A stretch of DNA of 64,000 nt from Heterodera schachtii (lineage: Eukaryota > Nematoda > Chromadorea > Rhabditida > Heteroderidae): assembly GCA_023374025.1 (NCBI GenBank), contig SIJG01000156.1:213848-277847 (forward strand). The letters are read 5' to 3'. Under the pieces are notes generated by a model. That model worked only from the letters and a program-made list of their open reading frames with translations, was not told where the DNA came from and did no database searches. Positions 1-9,775 of the stretch are shown piece after piece (positions within the stretch are counted from its first letter, which is position 1; every line of letters starts with the position of its first letter). Made by a program: the position numbers and the translations under genes.

Positions 1-3000
1 TTTGACATTGAAATTATTTTCCGTCCAGGAAAGAAAAATAAGGCGGCAGACTTTTTATCAAGATATAATATTCCGGGAATTGACAGTGAAGAAGAGGAGG
101 AGATAAATAGCCAAAATAAGAAAATTCTGAGTACCGAAGATAAGGCGGAAAAGCAAAATGAGGAAAATGAAAAGATAGGAGTACAAGAAGAGGCAATTTC
201 GTTAAAAGAAATAATTGAGGCACAGAGAAAAGTAAAGGAATTGGCAAAAATTTATTATATTTTAAAAACGGGCAAATTTCCTGAGAATGTTTTAAAATGG
301 AAGAGAGTCATTCAAGATTATGACTTAGTAAATGGCGCGATTTACTATAAGAGAGGTAAAAGTAACTCAGAGAAACCGAAATTGGTCATACCATACTCGT
401 TAAGGGAGAAAATTTTCCATTTAATTCATGATCAGGGACATTTTGGGTTTGATAAAACTTGGCCTGGGATTAAAAGCAGATTTTATTGGGTTGGAATGAA
501 GGATGATGTGAGTTTGTTGACCGAAACATGCGAGGGTTGTCAAAAAAGGAAGGTTCAACCGGGACAGGCTAAAGCAGCACCAAATATACCGATAAAACCG
601 ACAGATGGACCTTTTCAGCGAGTACATTGCGATATAATGGGACCATTAAAAAAGACAAAAAATGAAAATTCTTACATTCTTTTGGCAATCGACAGCTTTT
701 CAAAATGGATTATGGCAAAGGCTATCTCCGATCAGAAGGCAGAGACAATTGCAAATGCATTTGTCGAGATGGTCATACATCAGCATGGAACCCCAGAAAT
801 AGTTGTCACAGACCAAGGGAGACAATTTACGTCTCAATTGTTTGAAAATTTGAGCAAAATTTACGGTTTTGAGCATAATATGAGTACGGCATATCACCAA
901 CAGAGTAATGGGTTAGCAGAGGGATCAATGCGAATCGTGGCTAACATAATTTCTCAGAGCATTAACGAAGGAGGAAATAATTGGGATGAGATTTTGCAGG
1001 GGGCAATTTTTGCTTATAATATTTCGATTAATTCGGCGACAAAAAATTCACCATTTTTTGTTATACATTTGCGTAATCCTCGTTTACCGACGGATCAATT
1101 ATTAAAATTGCCCTCTTCTGACGAATTTTTGTCTGATGTGTCGGTTTATACCCGTACACACGTGGAAAAGGCAGCGAAAGCTTGGGAAATTGTGAGAACT
1201 GAGATTGTTAAAGCACAGGAAAGAAATAAAGAGGGAAATGATGCCATAAGGAGGGCCACAGAAAGAGAATTTGAAATTGGGGATTTAGTTTTGGTTAAAA
1301 AGGAAGTGATGAAACATAAATTTGATCAGAAGTGGATTGGACCATTGAGGTGTGTTGGAATTGAGGCAGAGCGAAAAAATTTGATTTTACAGTCATTAGA
1401 TGGAAAGGGAAAATTTAAAAGAGTACATCAAGAAAAAGTGAAGAAATTCCACGGTCCAGCAACTTTACCTTTGCGAGAGGCAGATGAACCGATAAATTGG
1501 GAAAAATATGTAGACGATCCAAATTTGGAACAGGAAGAGGCAGAAGAAAGTGATGAGGAAGGATTCGAGATTGTCTTAAGTAAGGAGAAAGAAATGAGTG
1601 AGGAAATGATTGGCAAAAGCAAAAAATTTTCAAAATTTGGTTTTGAAAGCAGTGAAGAGGAGGAGAATGGTAGTACTATTGCTTTTGTCCAAAATCAGGA
1701 AGATTTAAGTGACGATGAGGGTCCGGAAATTTTCTTTGAGAACAGAAATTTTGTGTTTGAAAATGATGAGACACCAACTTTGTTAGACGTTGTGTTGAAC
1801 GGTACAATAGTTACGGCATGCACAGGGTGGTTAAATCCCACCATAATTCCTCTTACTTCGTCAGTTCCTGAAAACCAAGTTGATGAGAATTGGGAAATTT
1901 ATAGGAACCAAGAGGGCGAGAGATATGTGATGTGTTGGATTTTTGGTGAAAATTTTGAAATGTATATTAGCAGTATAACCGACAGAATTGTTTTGGGCAT
2001 GGATGTCCAATTTCTTTTTGCGGAAAAATGGTCATTAAAGACGGAAAATGAACGGGAAACATATTGGGAAATAATTTCAGGAATTAACGGAGTAACGTAC
2101 GAAATAAATCGGATCCCAGAAATTTTTATAAGTGAAAAAGAAAATTTTGAGGAGCAAAACGAGTCCAGAATGGGTATAAATGTAATAAAAAGCGGGAAAA
2201 ATGAAGAAATTGGAGAAATAAAGAATAATGATAAGCAATTTTTAGACGAAGTGGAAAATATGAACAAAAAAGGCAGATTAAACGAGTCCAGCAAATTAAA
2301 TGGAGTTACTTACGAGAGTCATTCTTTTTTTAAAACAATTGATCATACAGAAATGGAACTCTTGACGAAAGACGAAGAGCACGTTCTCAAGTCACTGGAA
2401 AAATCGCTACAATCGCAGTTGTTAGCCGTTCGGAAAAGCTTGGCTGAAAGTGAGGGGTCGAAAATGCCGGTGGAGGACGAAGACCAAGTAGCACCACTAA
2501 TGGACGAGTGGGAAGAAAAGGAAGAAAAGGAGGAAAGGAAGGAAAAGAAGGAAGAGAAAGGAATGAAGGAAAACAAAAAGGAGGAAAAGAAGGAAAAGGA
2601 GGAAAAGAAGGAGAAGAGGGAAGTGCCTAGGAAAAAGGCGGAGGAAGAAAAAAGAAGCGCAAGTGCGGTGACGGTCGGAGAAGAAGCCGTGTCAATCGTT
2701 GACTCCACAGAAGAACGGGAACAGGAACGAGAACAGGAAATGTTCCTAAACCCGCAGGTAACAAATGAGCGCATGGCTTTTTGGGAATCAACGCTGTATA
2801 ATCAGGCAAAAAAAGACGTGGCAGAAATGAGAGAGGCGAACCGAAAGACGGCTCAAGTGGGAGTCACAGTAAGCTCCAAAAAGAGAGTTTGGAGTGAGCT
2901 GGAGCCTCCGGCGTTGCCCGATGAGCCAAGCTCGAAATTTGGCGAAAAAATGCGTCGTTGCGCAGAGATGGACCAAAACACGAAGGAGGCACGCGGGGTG

Positions 3001-3450
3001 ATGGACACACTCCTCGCGATCAGAGAAAAAGCGCTCGAACTGAGCGATCAGGCCCAGAAGGGATTCCGGGAAGTCCAAAAATGGGTGCTAAAAATTGAAA
3101 AATTGGAAGAGGAAGAAGAAAAGAAAGAAAAAGGTGGGAGTGGTTGGACATCTCCCGGGACGGGAAATGCCGTGAAGTGCGGAGGAAGTGGTTGGACACC
3201 ACCAGCGAGTGGAAATTCGGTGAAGTGCTTCCGCTGTGGACGCGTCGGTCATTTTGCACGCGATTGTCAGAATGTGCGCCGTTCGTGGAACGATGGACCG
3301 TCGACTTCTACAGGCCAATGGACGCAAGCGAATCGCGGATGGCCATCACATCAACCTTTGCCGAACGAGCCAATCACGTCACCAGCACTGCCGCCCGGAA
3401 TGCTGACTCCGTGGTCGACCTTCCTGAAGAGATCGGGCTTCGGCCAATGA
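1..3450 (+). CDS. LTR-retrotransposon polyprotein, 3' part (RNase H end, integrase, C-terminal zinc knuckle)
   Basis: The frame is open from base 1, so the gene starts outside the window. The first ~20 codons match the end of a Ty3/gypsy RNase H domain (FRPGKKNKAADFLSR). The integrase follows: an HHCC zinc-binding module at about nt 415-545 (HDQGH, CEGC) and a catalytic core with D, D and E in HCDIMG (~628), VTDQGRQF (~805) and LAEGS (~915). The ~700 residues after integrase are unusual. At nt 1765-2010 there is a retropepsin-like outline (LDVVLNGTIVTACTG, then IVLGMD) without an Asp before the Thr-Gly. A very Lys/Glu-rich stretch comes next, then a Gag-type CCHC knuckle (CFRCGRVGHFARDC, nt 3223-3267) near the stop at 3448-3450. 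A zinc knuckle after integrase is the reverse of the normal order. Integrase identity is firm; the protease-like segment is inference. Confidence 0.85.
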   Translation, partial: FDIEIIFRPGKKNKAADFLSRYNIPGIDSEEEEEINSQNKKILSTEDKAEKQNEENEKIGVQEEAISLKEIIEAQRKVKELAKIYYILKTGKFPENVLKWKRVIQDYDLVNGAIYYKRGKSNSEKPKLVIPYSLREKIFHLIHDQGHFGFDKTWPGIKSRFYWVGMKDDVSLLTETCEGCQKRKVQPGQAKAAPNIPIKPTDGPFQRVHCDIMGPLKKTKNENSYILLAIDSFSKWIMAKAISDQKAETIANAFVEMVIHQHGTPEIVVTDQGRQFTSQLFENLSKIYGFEHNMSTAYHQQSNGLAEGSMRIVANIISQSINEGGNNWDEILQGAIFAYNISINSATKNSPFFVIHLRNPRLPTDQLLKLPSSDEFLSDVSVYTRTHVEKAAKAWEIVRTEIVKAQERNKEGNDAIRRATEREFEIGDLVLVKKEVMKHKFDQKWIGPLRCVGIEAERKNLILQSLDGKGKFKRVHQEKVKKFHGPATLPLREADEPINWEKYVDDPNLEQEEAEESDEEGFEIVLSKEKEMSEEMIGKSKKFSKFGFESSEEEENGSTIAFVQNQEDLSDDEGPEIFFENRNFVFENDETPTLLDVVLNGTIVTACTGWLNPTIIPLTSSVPENQVDENWEIYRNQEGERYVMCWIFGENFEMYISSITDRIVLGMDVQFLFAEKWSLKTENERETYWEIISGINGVTYEINRIPEIFISEKENFEEQNESRMGINVIKSGKNEEIGEIKNNDKQFLDEVENMNKKGRLNESSKLNGVTYESHSFFKTIDHTEMELLTKDEEHVLKSLEKSLQSQLLAVRKSLAESEGSKMPVEDEDQVAPLMDEWEEKEEKEERKEKKEEKGMKENKKEEKKEKEEKKEKREVPRKKAEEEKRSASAVTVGEEAVSIVDSTEEREQEREQEMFLNPQVTNERMAFWESTLYNQAKKDVAEMREANRKTAQVGVTVSSKKRVWSELEPPALPDEPSSKFGEKMRRCAEMDQNTKEARGVMDTLLAIREKALELSDQAQKGFREVQKWVLKIEKLEEEEEKKEKGGSGWTSPGTGNAVKCGGSGWTPPASGNSVKCFRCGRVGHFARDCQNVRRSWNDGPSTSTGQWTQANRGWPSHQPLPNEPITSPALPPGMLTPWSTFLKRSGFGQ

Positions 3451-3497
3451 ATAAGCGATGGATGAGAATTGTTGCATTTTTTAGTTTTAATCCCTTT

Positions 3498-3547
<50 letters not shown>

Positions 3548-3620
3548 AAAACAAAAAAACAAAAAAAATGCAACAAAAAAAAAAAAACAAAAACAAAAAG
3601 CGATCAGAATTAGCATTCAT

Positions 3621-3937
3621 TGTTGGGACAACAATAAGGGTGACCTGGGATGACCAATCGTATCCATCGAATTTGGCCCCGCCCCGTTCCTCCTCTTTTT
3701 GTGGCCCCCGTTCCCGGCCCATATTCATTATGTTCGGGAGAGGGATTGGCTTAGCCAATCCCCCAATCTCTCTCCCTCCTCCCACTAATTATCCCGAGAC
3801 CGAACTGGGGAGTCCCTTCCCACATCCCACATTTACTCATCATATATAATTGTATTGTGCGCACATACTCAAATAAAGGGCATATTCGAATGCCGCAGTT
3901 GGGATTTTGGGGGAGGGACCTTTCGCCTAATTCAACA
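3621..3937 (+). repeat. 3' long terminal repeat
   Basis: The 317-bp block begins TGTTGGG and ends TTCAACA, giving the inverted TGTTG/CAACA ends of LTRs. A TATA-like CATATATAAT sits at about 3840 and an AATAAA at about 3872, in U3/R order. The end coincides with the start of the duplicated segment at 3938. The other LTR is outside the window, so LTR identity and target-site duplication cannot be checked. Confidence 0.6.
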
Positions 3938-5538
3938 TTAACGCATTAAATTGGGCGGCGCCGAACAAAAAATTATTAAAAGTTAATAATATTATTATTT
4001 CATATTTTTGGTGAAAATTCATAAATTTTCAGAATTTCGGAAACGTTACACAGATTATTTTAAATGCTGACCTTAAAATTTTAATAAAAATTTTGATTTT
4101 TTACGAAATAACTAATTAATTAATTATTTGTTTTTATTAGTCATCGCATTTTTCTGCCGAAAATACAAATTACAAAACACTCAAAACCAATCAAAAATAT
4201 GACAAGTTTTTTTTATTAATTAATTAATTAGTTAATTATTCACCATCCCATTTTTACACTGCCTCCGTTTTCTTATCATTTTTCGCCGTAATTTTGTCCA
4301 TTTTTTAGCATTGAAAAGGAATTTACAGCGAAAAGAATTTGCTGGTGATAAAAGCGTCCAATTCGGGCGAAGAATTTAAATTAAAAAAAAAAGGCTTTTG
4401 GTTGAAAATTAAATTTTAAAACATCGTTTTTATGGGTGTCATGGCAACTCGTACAAAGGCAACTCGTACAATTTTTAATGGGTGTGGCCATAACTTTTTT
4501 TAAAGTCAACCAAATTCTTCAAACTTGATATCATTCGAATGCTCTCCAAGTTTAGAAGCGATGATTAAGCAAAAGCTAAGAGATTAAGCATCTCACAAAA
4601 AAGTTATAATTTATAAATTGCGAAAAAGTCTGCTTTTGTGAATTTTTAATGTTCTTGAAATTATAACTTTTTTGTGAGATGCTTAATCTCTTAGCTTTTG
4701 CTTAATCATCGCTTCTAAACTTGGAGAGCATTCGAATGATATCAAGTTTGAAGAATTTGGTTGACTTAAAAAAAGTTATGGCTACACACATTAAAAATTG
4801 TACGAGTTGCCTTTGTACGAGTTGCCATTGACCCGTTTTTATGCGATTTTATTTTTAATTAAATTACAATTAAAAAAACAATTTATAAATTGGGGGGAGG
4901 GCTTAAGAAGCTAAATCAAAATATTTAATCTCATCAATGAAATGTTTCCCAATTTTAACAGAATTCTTTTGGCTTCTCCTCTTAATCCGCTGACATTTGC
5001 CAATCTTTGGCATTTTTCCATATTTTTTTGGTTTTGTACAGTTTTTTGCCCCATTTTTAGTCACCCCCCCCCCCCCCATTTGGCTAACATTTCGTTTCTT
5101 TTTATTCAATTTTTCACTATTTAAGGCTTTTCTCATTGCCCTCCCCCCAATTGTCGCCCATTTTTAATGTCACACAAATTCCGAGCAAAACAAAACAAAA
5201 CTAAAAAAAGCCCCGCGGTGTTTTCATTTGGCCGCTGCGAAGCCAAAAAAGGGACGGAAGGACGAAAATAAATCGAAAAGAGAGCTTATTACATAAACAT
5301 AAGGCTTATGTGTCCCCCAACTAATAACAATAATAATAATAGTGTACAATTTTATGAAGAGATTTGCCTAATTTTGCCACAAGTAGAAAATTCAAAAAGA
5401 AAAATGGGAAAATGCCAATGCCATTTCAAGAATTTTATGAGGTGATTTCGGGTTTTTTTTTAGTAAATCAGTGAGGGAGCCTATCACAAAATAAAATCAG
5501 AAACTGAAGTCCGAAACAACAACCAGCAGATTCGGGCT
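3938..5538. repeat. Segmental duplication, copy 1
   Basis: Starting at TTAACGCATTAAATTGGG this segment is near-identical to 7826-9029 apart from small indels and poly-C length changes. It also contains a 400-bp foldback insertion (4434-4833) absent from copy 2. I see no gene in it; short frames on both strands are AT-rich noise. Homology stops near 5538, where copy 1 runs into a TC microsatellite. Confidence 0.85.
4434..4833. mobile_element. 400-bp foldback MITE with 9-bp target duplication
   Basis: The element reads GGGTGTCATGGCAACTCGTA at the left and its inverted counterpart (TACGAGTTGCCATTGACC) at the right. The two ~190-bp arms are almost perfect inverted repeats around a short centre. 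CGTTTTTAT flanks it on both sides (4425-4433 and 4834-4842) and occurs once in the uninserted copy near 8325, so insertion and 9-bp duplication are seen directly. No transposase is encoded. The 9-bp duplication suggests mobilisation by a Mutator-like transposase (inference). A short relative is at 17393-17487. Confidence 0.85.
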
Positions 5539-7825
5539 TTCTCTACCTGTTTCTCTCTCCTTTCTCTTTCTATTCCTTCCCCCCCCTCTCTCTCTCTCTC
5601 TCCCTCTCTCTCTCTCTTTTTGCCCAACCCCTCGGGTGTTTCCATGGCATTTTTGGCATTTTGTGCCGTCCTTTCCGTTTTTTGACAATTCTTTTGGCAT
5701 TGTGCTCATCGCCCTCACTTTACGGTTCTTTCAATTCATTCTTTGTTCACATTTCGTGCCATTATCACCTGTTCGTCTTTCTCTCCCCATCACTTTTATT
5801 ACCTTTTCTTTAAATTGGCACATTTATTCCCTCCGAAATTTGCCAAATTAAATTTTTTTTTTTTTCGCCGAAGGCACATTAACCAAATTATAGCCCAAAA
5901 AAAGAAACCCTAGTCTAAAATGAGTAAATGCACGACGTCAGTCATTTCAAAGAGCTTTGGGGCCGGTGGGAACCAAAATTAGGTGACATTGTATGGGCGG
6001 TGCCGGCATTAAAATGCCCGTTTTGCCGGGCACCCAATTTGTTAGGGGCGGGTCGAATTCATTCGATTTCTATAATTTTTCTGTTTTTTTTATTTTAAAG
6101 ATCACAACGAAAATGAATTCAGAGTTTGCTGATTTCGACATTCAATTTATTTCCTTTTTTCCCAATAAATTTTTGATTAATTTTTTTTCATTTTTTCGTT
6201 TTCGGTGACTCCGATTTTTCAATTTTAATTCAAAAAAATGATTTCGACCCCGCCCCTGGCACCACGGCCGGGAATCCCGTGAAATGCCGGCGGATCAATG
6301 CCGGGCCGAGTCCAAATTCAACGGGGAAAATGTTCAATCAAATTGGCACTAAATTATTTTAATAGGGCCGATGGAAAAAAAAAAAATTAATTTTCCATCT
6401 TTTTCAATTATATTTTTAAAATAGTCACATATAGAGGAAAAAGACGGATTTTCCGCTTTTTTCTGTTTGATCAAAAATCGGATCCAATTTTTGGCCTCCG
6501 ATTTATTTGTTCTGTATGTTTATTATGAATGAAAGAAATTCAATTCCAATTTTTTTTTGAATTCAATTCCATTTCATTTCATTTTAATTTTTAATTGTTT
6601 AAATTTCATTTTCCGTTTTAATTTTCCATTTTTTGGTCCCTTTGCCTTTGAGCGGCGGCGCTTCGCTTTCCGCCAAATTCTCCAAACAAAAAAAGGCACT
6701 TGAAAACGGAGCATTCATCCACATAATTGTCGTCATCATCATCATCATCACTATTATATTCCATGTATATAACGCAAAATTAAACAAAACGAAAAATTAT
6801 TGAAATGGAAATTTTTAACGAGGAAAATTATTACTGTAACACTGAAAAATCATTCTAAAAATTTTAAATGATCAATGATCACAATTTCCAAAAAGTGCCC
6901 GGAAATATCCTTTGTCTCGTTAGGTTGAGATTCTGTCTGGCCCACCCGAATTCGAACTTTTCGAAATCCGCCGATCACTACCAAAAATTTCCCTTTTTAT
7001 GTCCCTACCCTCGAAAAGAACCGTCGTTTGATCAGAGAAACACGGTCTGATCAGAACAGTCGTATCGCAAAAGCACACAGTTTGACCGGTTCCAAATAAT
7101 ATATAAATTATTTCAAATTCAATTAATAAATTATTTCTACCAAAAATATTCCCAAATTACACTCATTAAAAAGATAATTATTTTACTAATAATTAATTGT
7201 CCATCCCAATTTGTACAGCTTTCTTTCGCATAATATACTATTTGCTTGTGCAAATTGTGCAGTTCAATCGATGTGATTCATTCACTCATTTTCATTTTCC
7301 CATTTCCCGTTTTTGTCAGAAAAATTCTGTTTATTATTTTTAATATTTCAATAAATTAATTAATTACTTTATTGATCAGCTGCATAATTTTGGTCCTTAA
7401 AATGGTTTTTTTCATAAAAATTTTGTTAAAAAACGGCCCCTTAAATTAAATTATTTCGAAAATAATTAATTTTTAAAAAGAAATAATTTTTTAAATTTAT
7501 CTTTTTTAATTTTTTATCAAAATAATTTTTACAGTTAAAAACGACAAAAGATCATTTCCCTTCTCCTCATCTTCGACAATAAATGCTGTGAAAATTAAAT
7601 AATTATTTTTTTGATTTTTCCCATTTATAAACGCAAAAGGTCAAAGAATTTAAAATTAAATAAATTTATCCGAATTAATTTATAAATTTCAATTTTTTTT
7701 TTATCTTTTCGTTCCCTTTTTATGTCCCATAAAATAAAATCGAATTTATTTTAAAACGCGTGAAACGATAGAAAGAATCAATTGGCGCCAAATCAGCCCA
7801 TAATGCGATTTATTATTTTTTTACA
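5539..7825. other. Intergenic, AT-rich, no supported gene
   Basis: Contains a (TC)n microsatellite at about 5580-5622, poly-T runs and AT-rich sequence. Frames are short with no splice-supported continuation. A TTGGCGCCAAA string near 7783 resembles an E2F-type site but is not beside a recognised gene. Confidence 0.6.
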
Positions 7826-9029
7826 TTAACGCATTAAATTGGGCGGCGCCGAACAAAAAATTATTAAAAGTTAATAATATTATTATTTCATATTTTTGGT
7901 GAAAATTCATAAATTTTCAGAATTTCGGAAACGTTACACAGATTATTTTAAATGCTGACCTTAAAATTTTAAATAAAATTTTGATTTTTTACGAAATAAT
8001 TAATTAATTAATTATTTATTTTTATTAGTCATCGCATTTTTCTGCCGAAAATACAAATTACAAAACACTCAAAATCAACCAAAAATATGACAAGTTTTTT
8101 TTAAATTAATTAATTAATTAGTTAATTTAATTCACCATCCCATTTTTACACTGCCTCCGTTTTCTTATCATTTTTCGCCGTAATTTTGTCCATTTTTTTA
8201 TTAGCATTGAAAAGGAATTTACAGCGAAAAGAATTTGCTGGTGATAAAAGCGTCCAATTCGGGCGAAGAATTTAAATTTAAAAAAAAGGCTTTTGGTTGA
8301 AAATTAACTTTTAAAACATCGTTTTTATGCGATTTTATTTTTTAATTAAATTACAATTTAAAAAAAAACTTATAAATTGGGGGGAGGGCTTAAGAAGCTA
8401 AATCAAAATATTTAATCTCATAAATTAAATGTTTCCCAATTTTAACAGAATTCTTTTGGCTTCTCCTCTTAATCCGCTGACATTTGCCAATCTTTGGCAT
8501 TTTTCCATATTTTTTTGGTTTTTGTACAGTTTTTTGCCCCATTTTTAGTCACCCCCCCCCCCATTTTGGCTAACATTTCATTTCTTTTTATTCAATTTTT
8601 CACTATTTAAGGCTTCTCTCATTGCCCTCCCCCCAATTGTCGCCCATTTTTAATGTCACACAAATTCCGAGCAAAACAAAACTAAACTAAAAAAGCCCCG
8701 CGGTGTTTTCATTTGGCCGCTGCGAAGCCAAAAAAGGGACGGAAGGACGGAAATAAATCGAAAAGAGAGCTTATTACATAAACATAAGGCTTATGTGTCC
8801 CCCAACTAATAACAATAATAATAATAATGTGTACAATTTTATGAAGAGATTTGCCTAATTTTGCCACAAGTAGAAAATTCAAAAAAGAAAAATGGAAATG
8901 CAATGCCATTTCAAGAATTTTATGAGGTGATTTCGGGTTTTTTTTTTAGTAAATCAGTGAGGGAGCCTATCACAAAATAAAATCAGAAACTGAAGTCCGG
9001 AAAACCAAAACCAGCAGATTTCGGGGCTT
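7826..9029. repeat. Segmental duplication, copy 2 (lacks MITE and LTR element)
   Basis: Near-identical to 3938-5538 but lacking the 400-bp foldback element, and not preceded by the LTR. It therefore serves as an empty-site reference for the MITE insertion and partly for the retrotransposon. Confidence 0.85.
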
Positions 9030-9497
9030 CAAAAGTCGGGAATCGAACCTCTGCTGGGATTGGCATTGGAACCCATTTCAAATGTTTGGAACCAAAGCAC
9101 AAAGATTGATCAAATATGGCCGAATGATGGCATTTAATGATGGCATTTACCATTGCGATCAGAGATTAGAAATCTGAAAGAATTTTCATGCTCAATCAGA
9201 AATGATTGATGATAAGTCATGTCAATCCGTGATTAATCACTTCCCTCTGATCAGTGCCTTATCATTATCTAATCGCCTCTCTTTTTGCTGATTGTTTTGC
9301 AAAATGATTTTTTTTTTTTTTTTGCTTATCACTGATCGGCGTGCAATGGCAACAACAATTCATTTCCATTGGCTGTGAATTATTTTAAGCCTTTCTCCAT
9401 TTGTTTTCTCCTTTTTTTGTTAGTTCATCATATTTTGTCACTGCAATTTACCATTTTTGGCAATTTGTCCCACTTTTTGCACTTTTCCCGTTTTTAC

Positions 9498-9600
9498 CAA
9501 TTTGTCCCCCATTTTTGGCAATTTTTCCTTCGTTTTTACCAATTTGTCCCCCATTTTTGGCAATTTTTCCTTCGTTTTTGCCAATTTGTTCCCATTTTTT
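9498..9600. repeat. 42-bp tandem repeat
   Basis: Two full units begin CAATTTGTCCCCCATTTTTG (9498-9539, 9540-9581), with a degenerate unit on each side. It lies ~180 bp upstream of the OST-alpha-like start codon. Open frames across it are a by-product of the 42-bp period. Confidence 0.7.
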
Positions 9601-9775
9601 TGCACTTTTTTCACCCGCCGTTTTTCAGCAATTTTCTTCGTCATCCGAAAACGAGTTTATTTACTTATTTATTTGTACATTTATTCCCTTTTGCCATTTG
9701 GCTGTTGTGCATCGATTGCGGGAAATTCGACGCATTTTTTTGACACTTTTTGCAATTTTTTAAAATTATTTTGAA

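Larger units (their letters stand above)
1..3937 (+). mobile_element. Ty3/gypsy-like LTR retrotransposon, 3' portion
   Basis: Polyprotein, A-rich spacer (~46 consecutive A at 3500-3546) and 3' LTR form one element; its 5' LTR, protease and reverse transcriptase lie upstream of the window. The long undisturbed frame suggests a recent insertion. The flank after the LTR (TTAACGCATT) recurs at 7826 without the element, so the other copy acts as a partial empty site and supports the placed 3' boundary. Confidence 0.75.

Noticed and set aside
2343..2774. 143-aa Ser/Phe-rich minus-strand frame
   Set aside because: Antisense shadow of the Lys/Glu-rich part of the retrotransposon polyprotein.
3144..3653. 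169-aa frame ending in poly-Lys
   Set aside because: Out-of-frame overlap with the polyprotein end, extended only by the poly-A tract.
7783..7793. TTGGCGCCAAA near the second duplication copy
   Set aside because: E2F-like string but far from any recognised S-phase gene and only 11 bp; not claimed as a site.
9033..9060. GTCGGGAATCGAACC, resembling a tRNA T-arm on the minus strand
   Set aside because: No pairing acceptor, D or anticodon arms could be built around it.
9498..9763. Phe/Pro-rich frames in three phases
   Set aside because: Produced by a 42-bp tandem repeat with no stop; all three frames are equally open.
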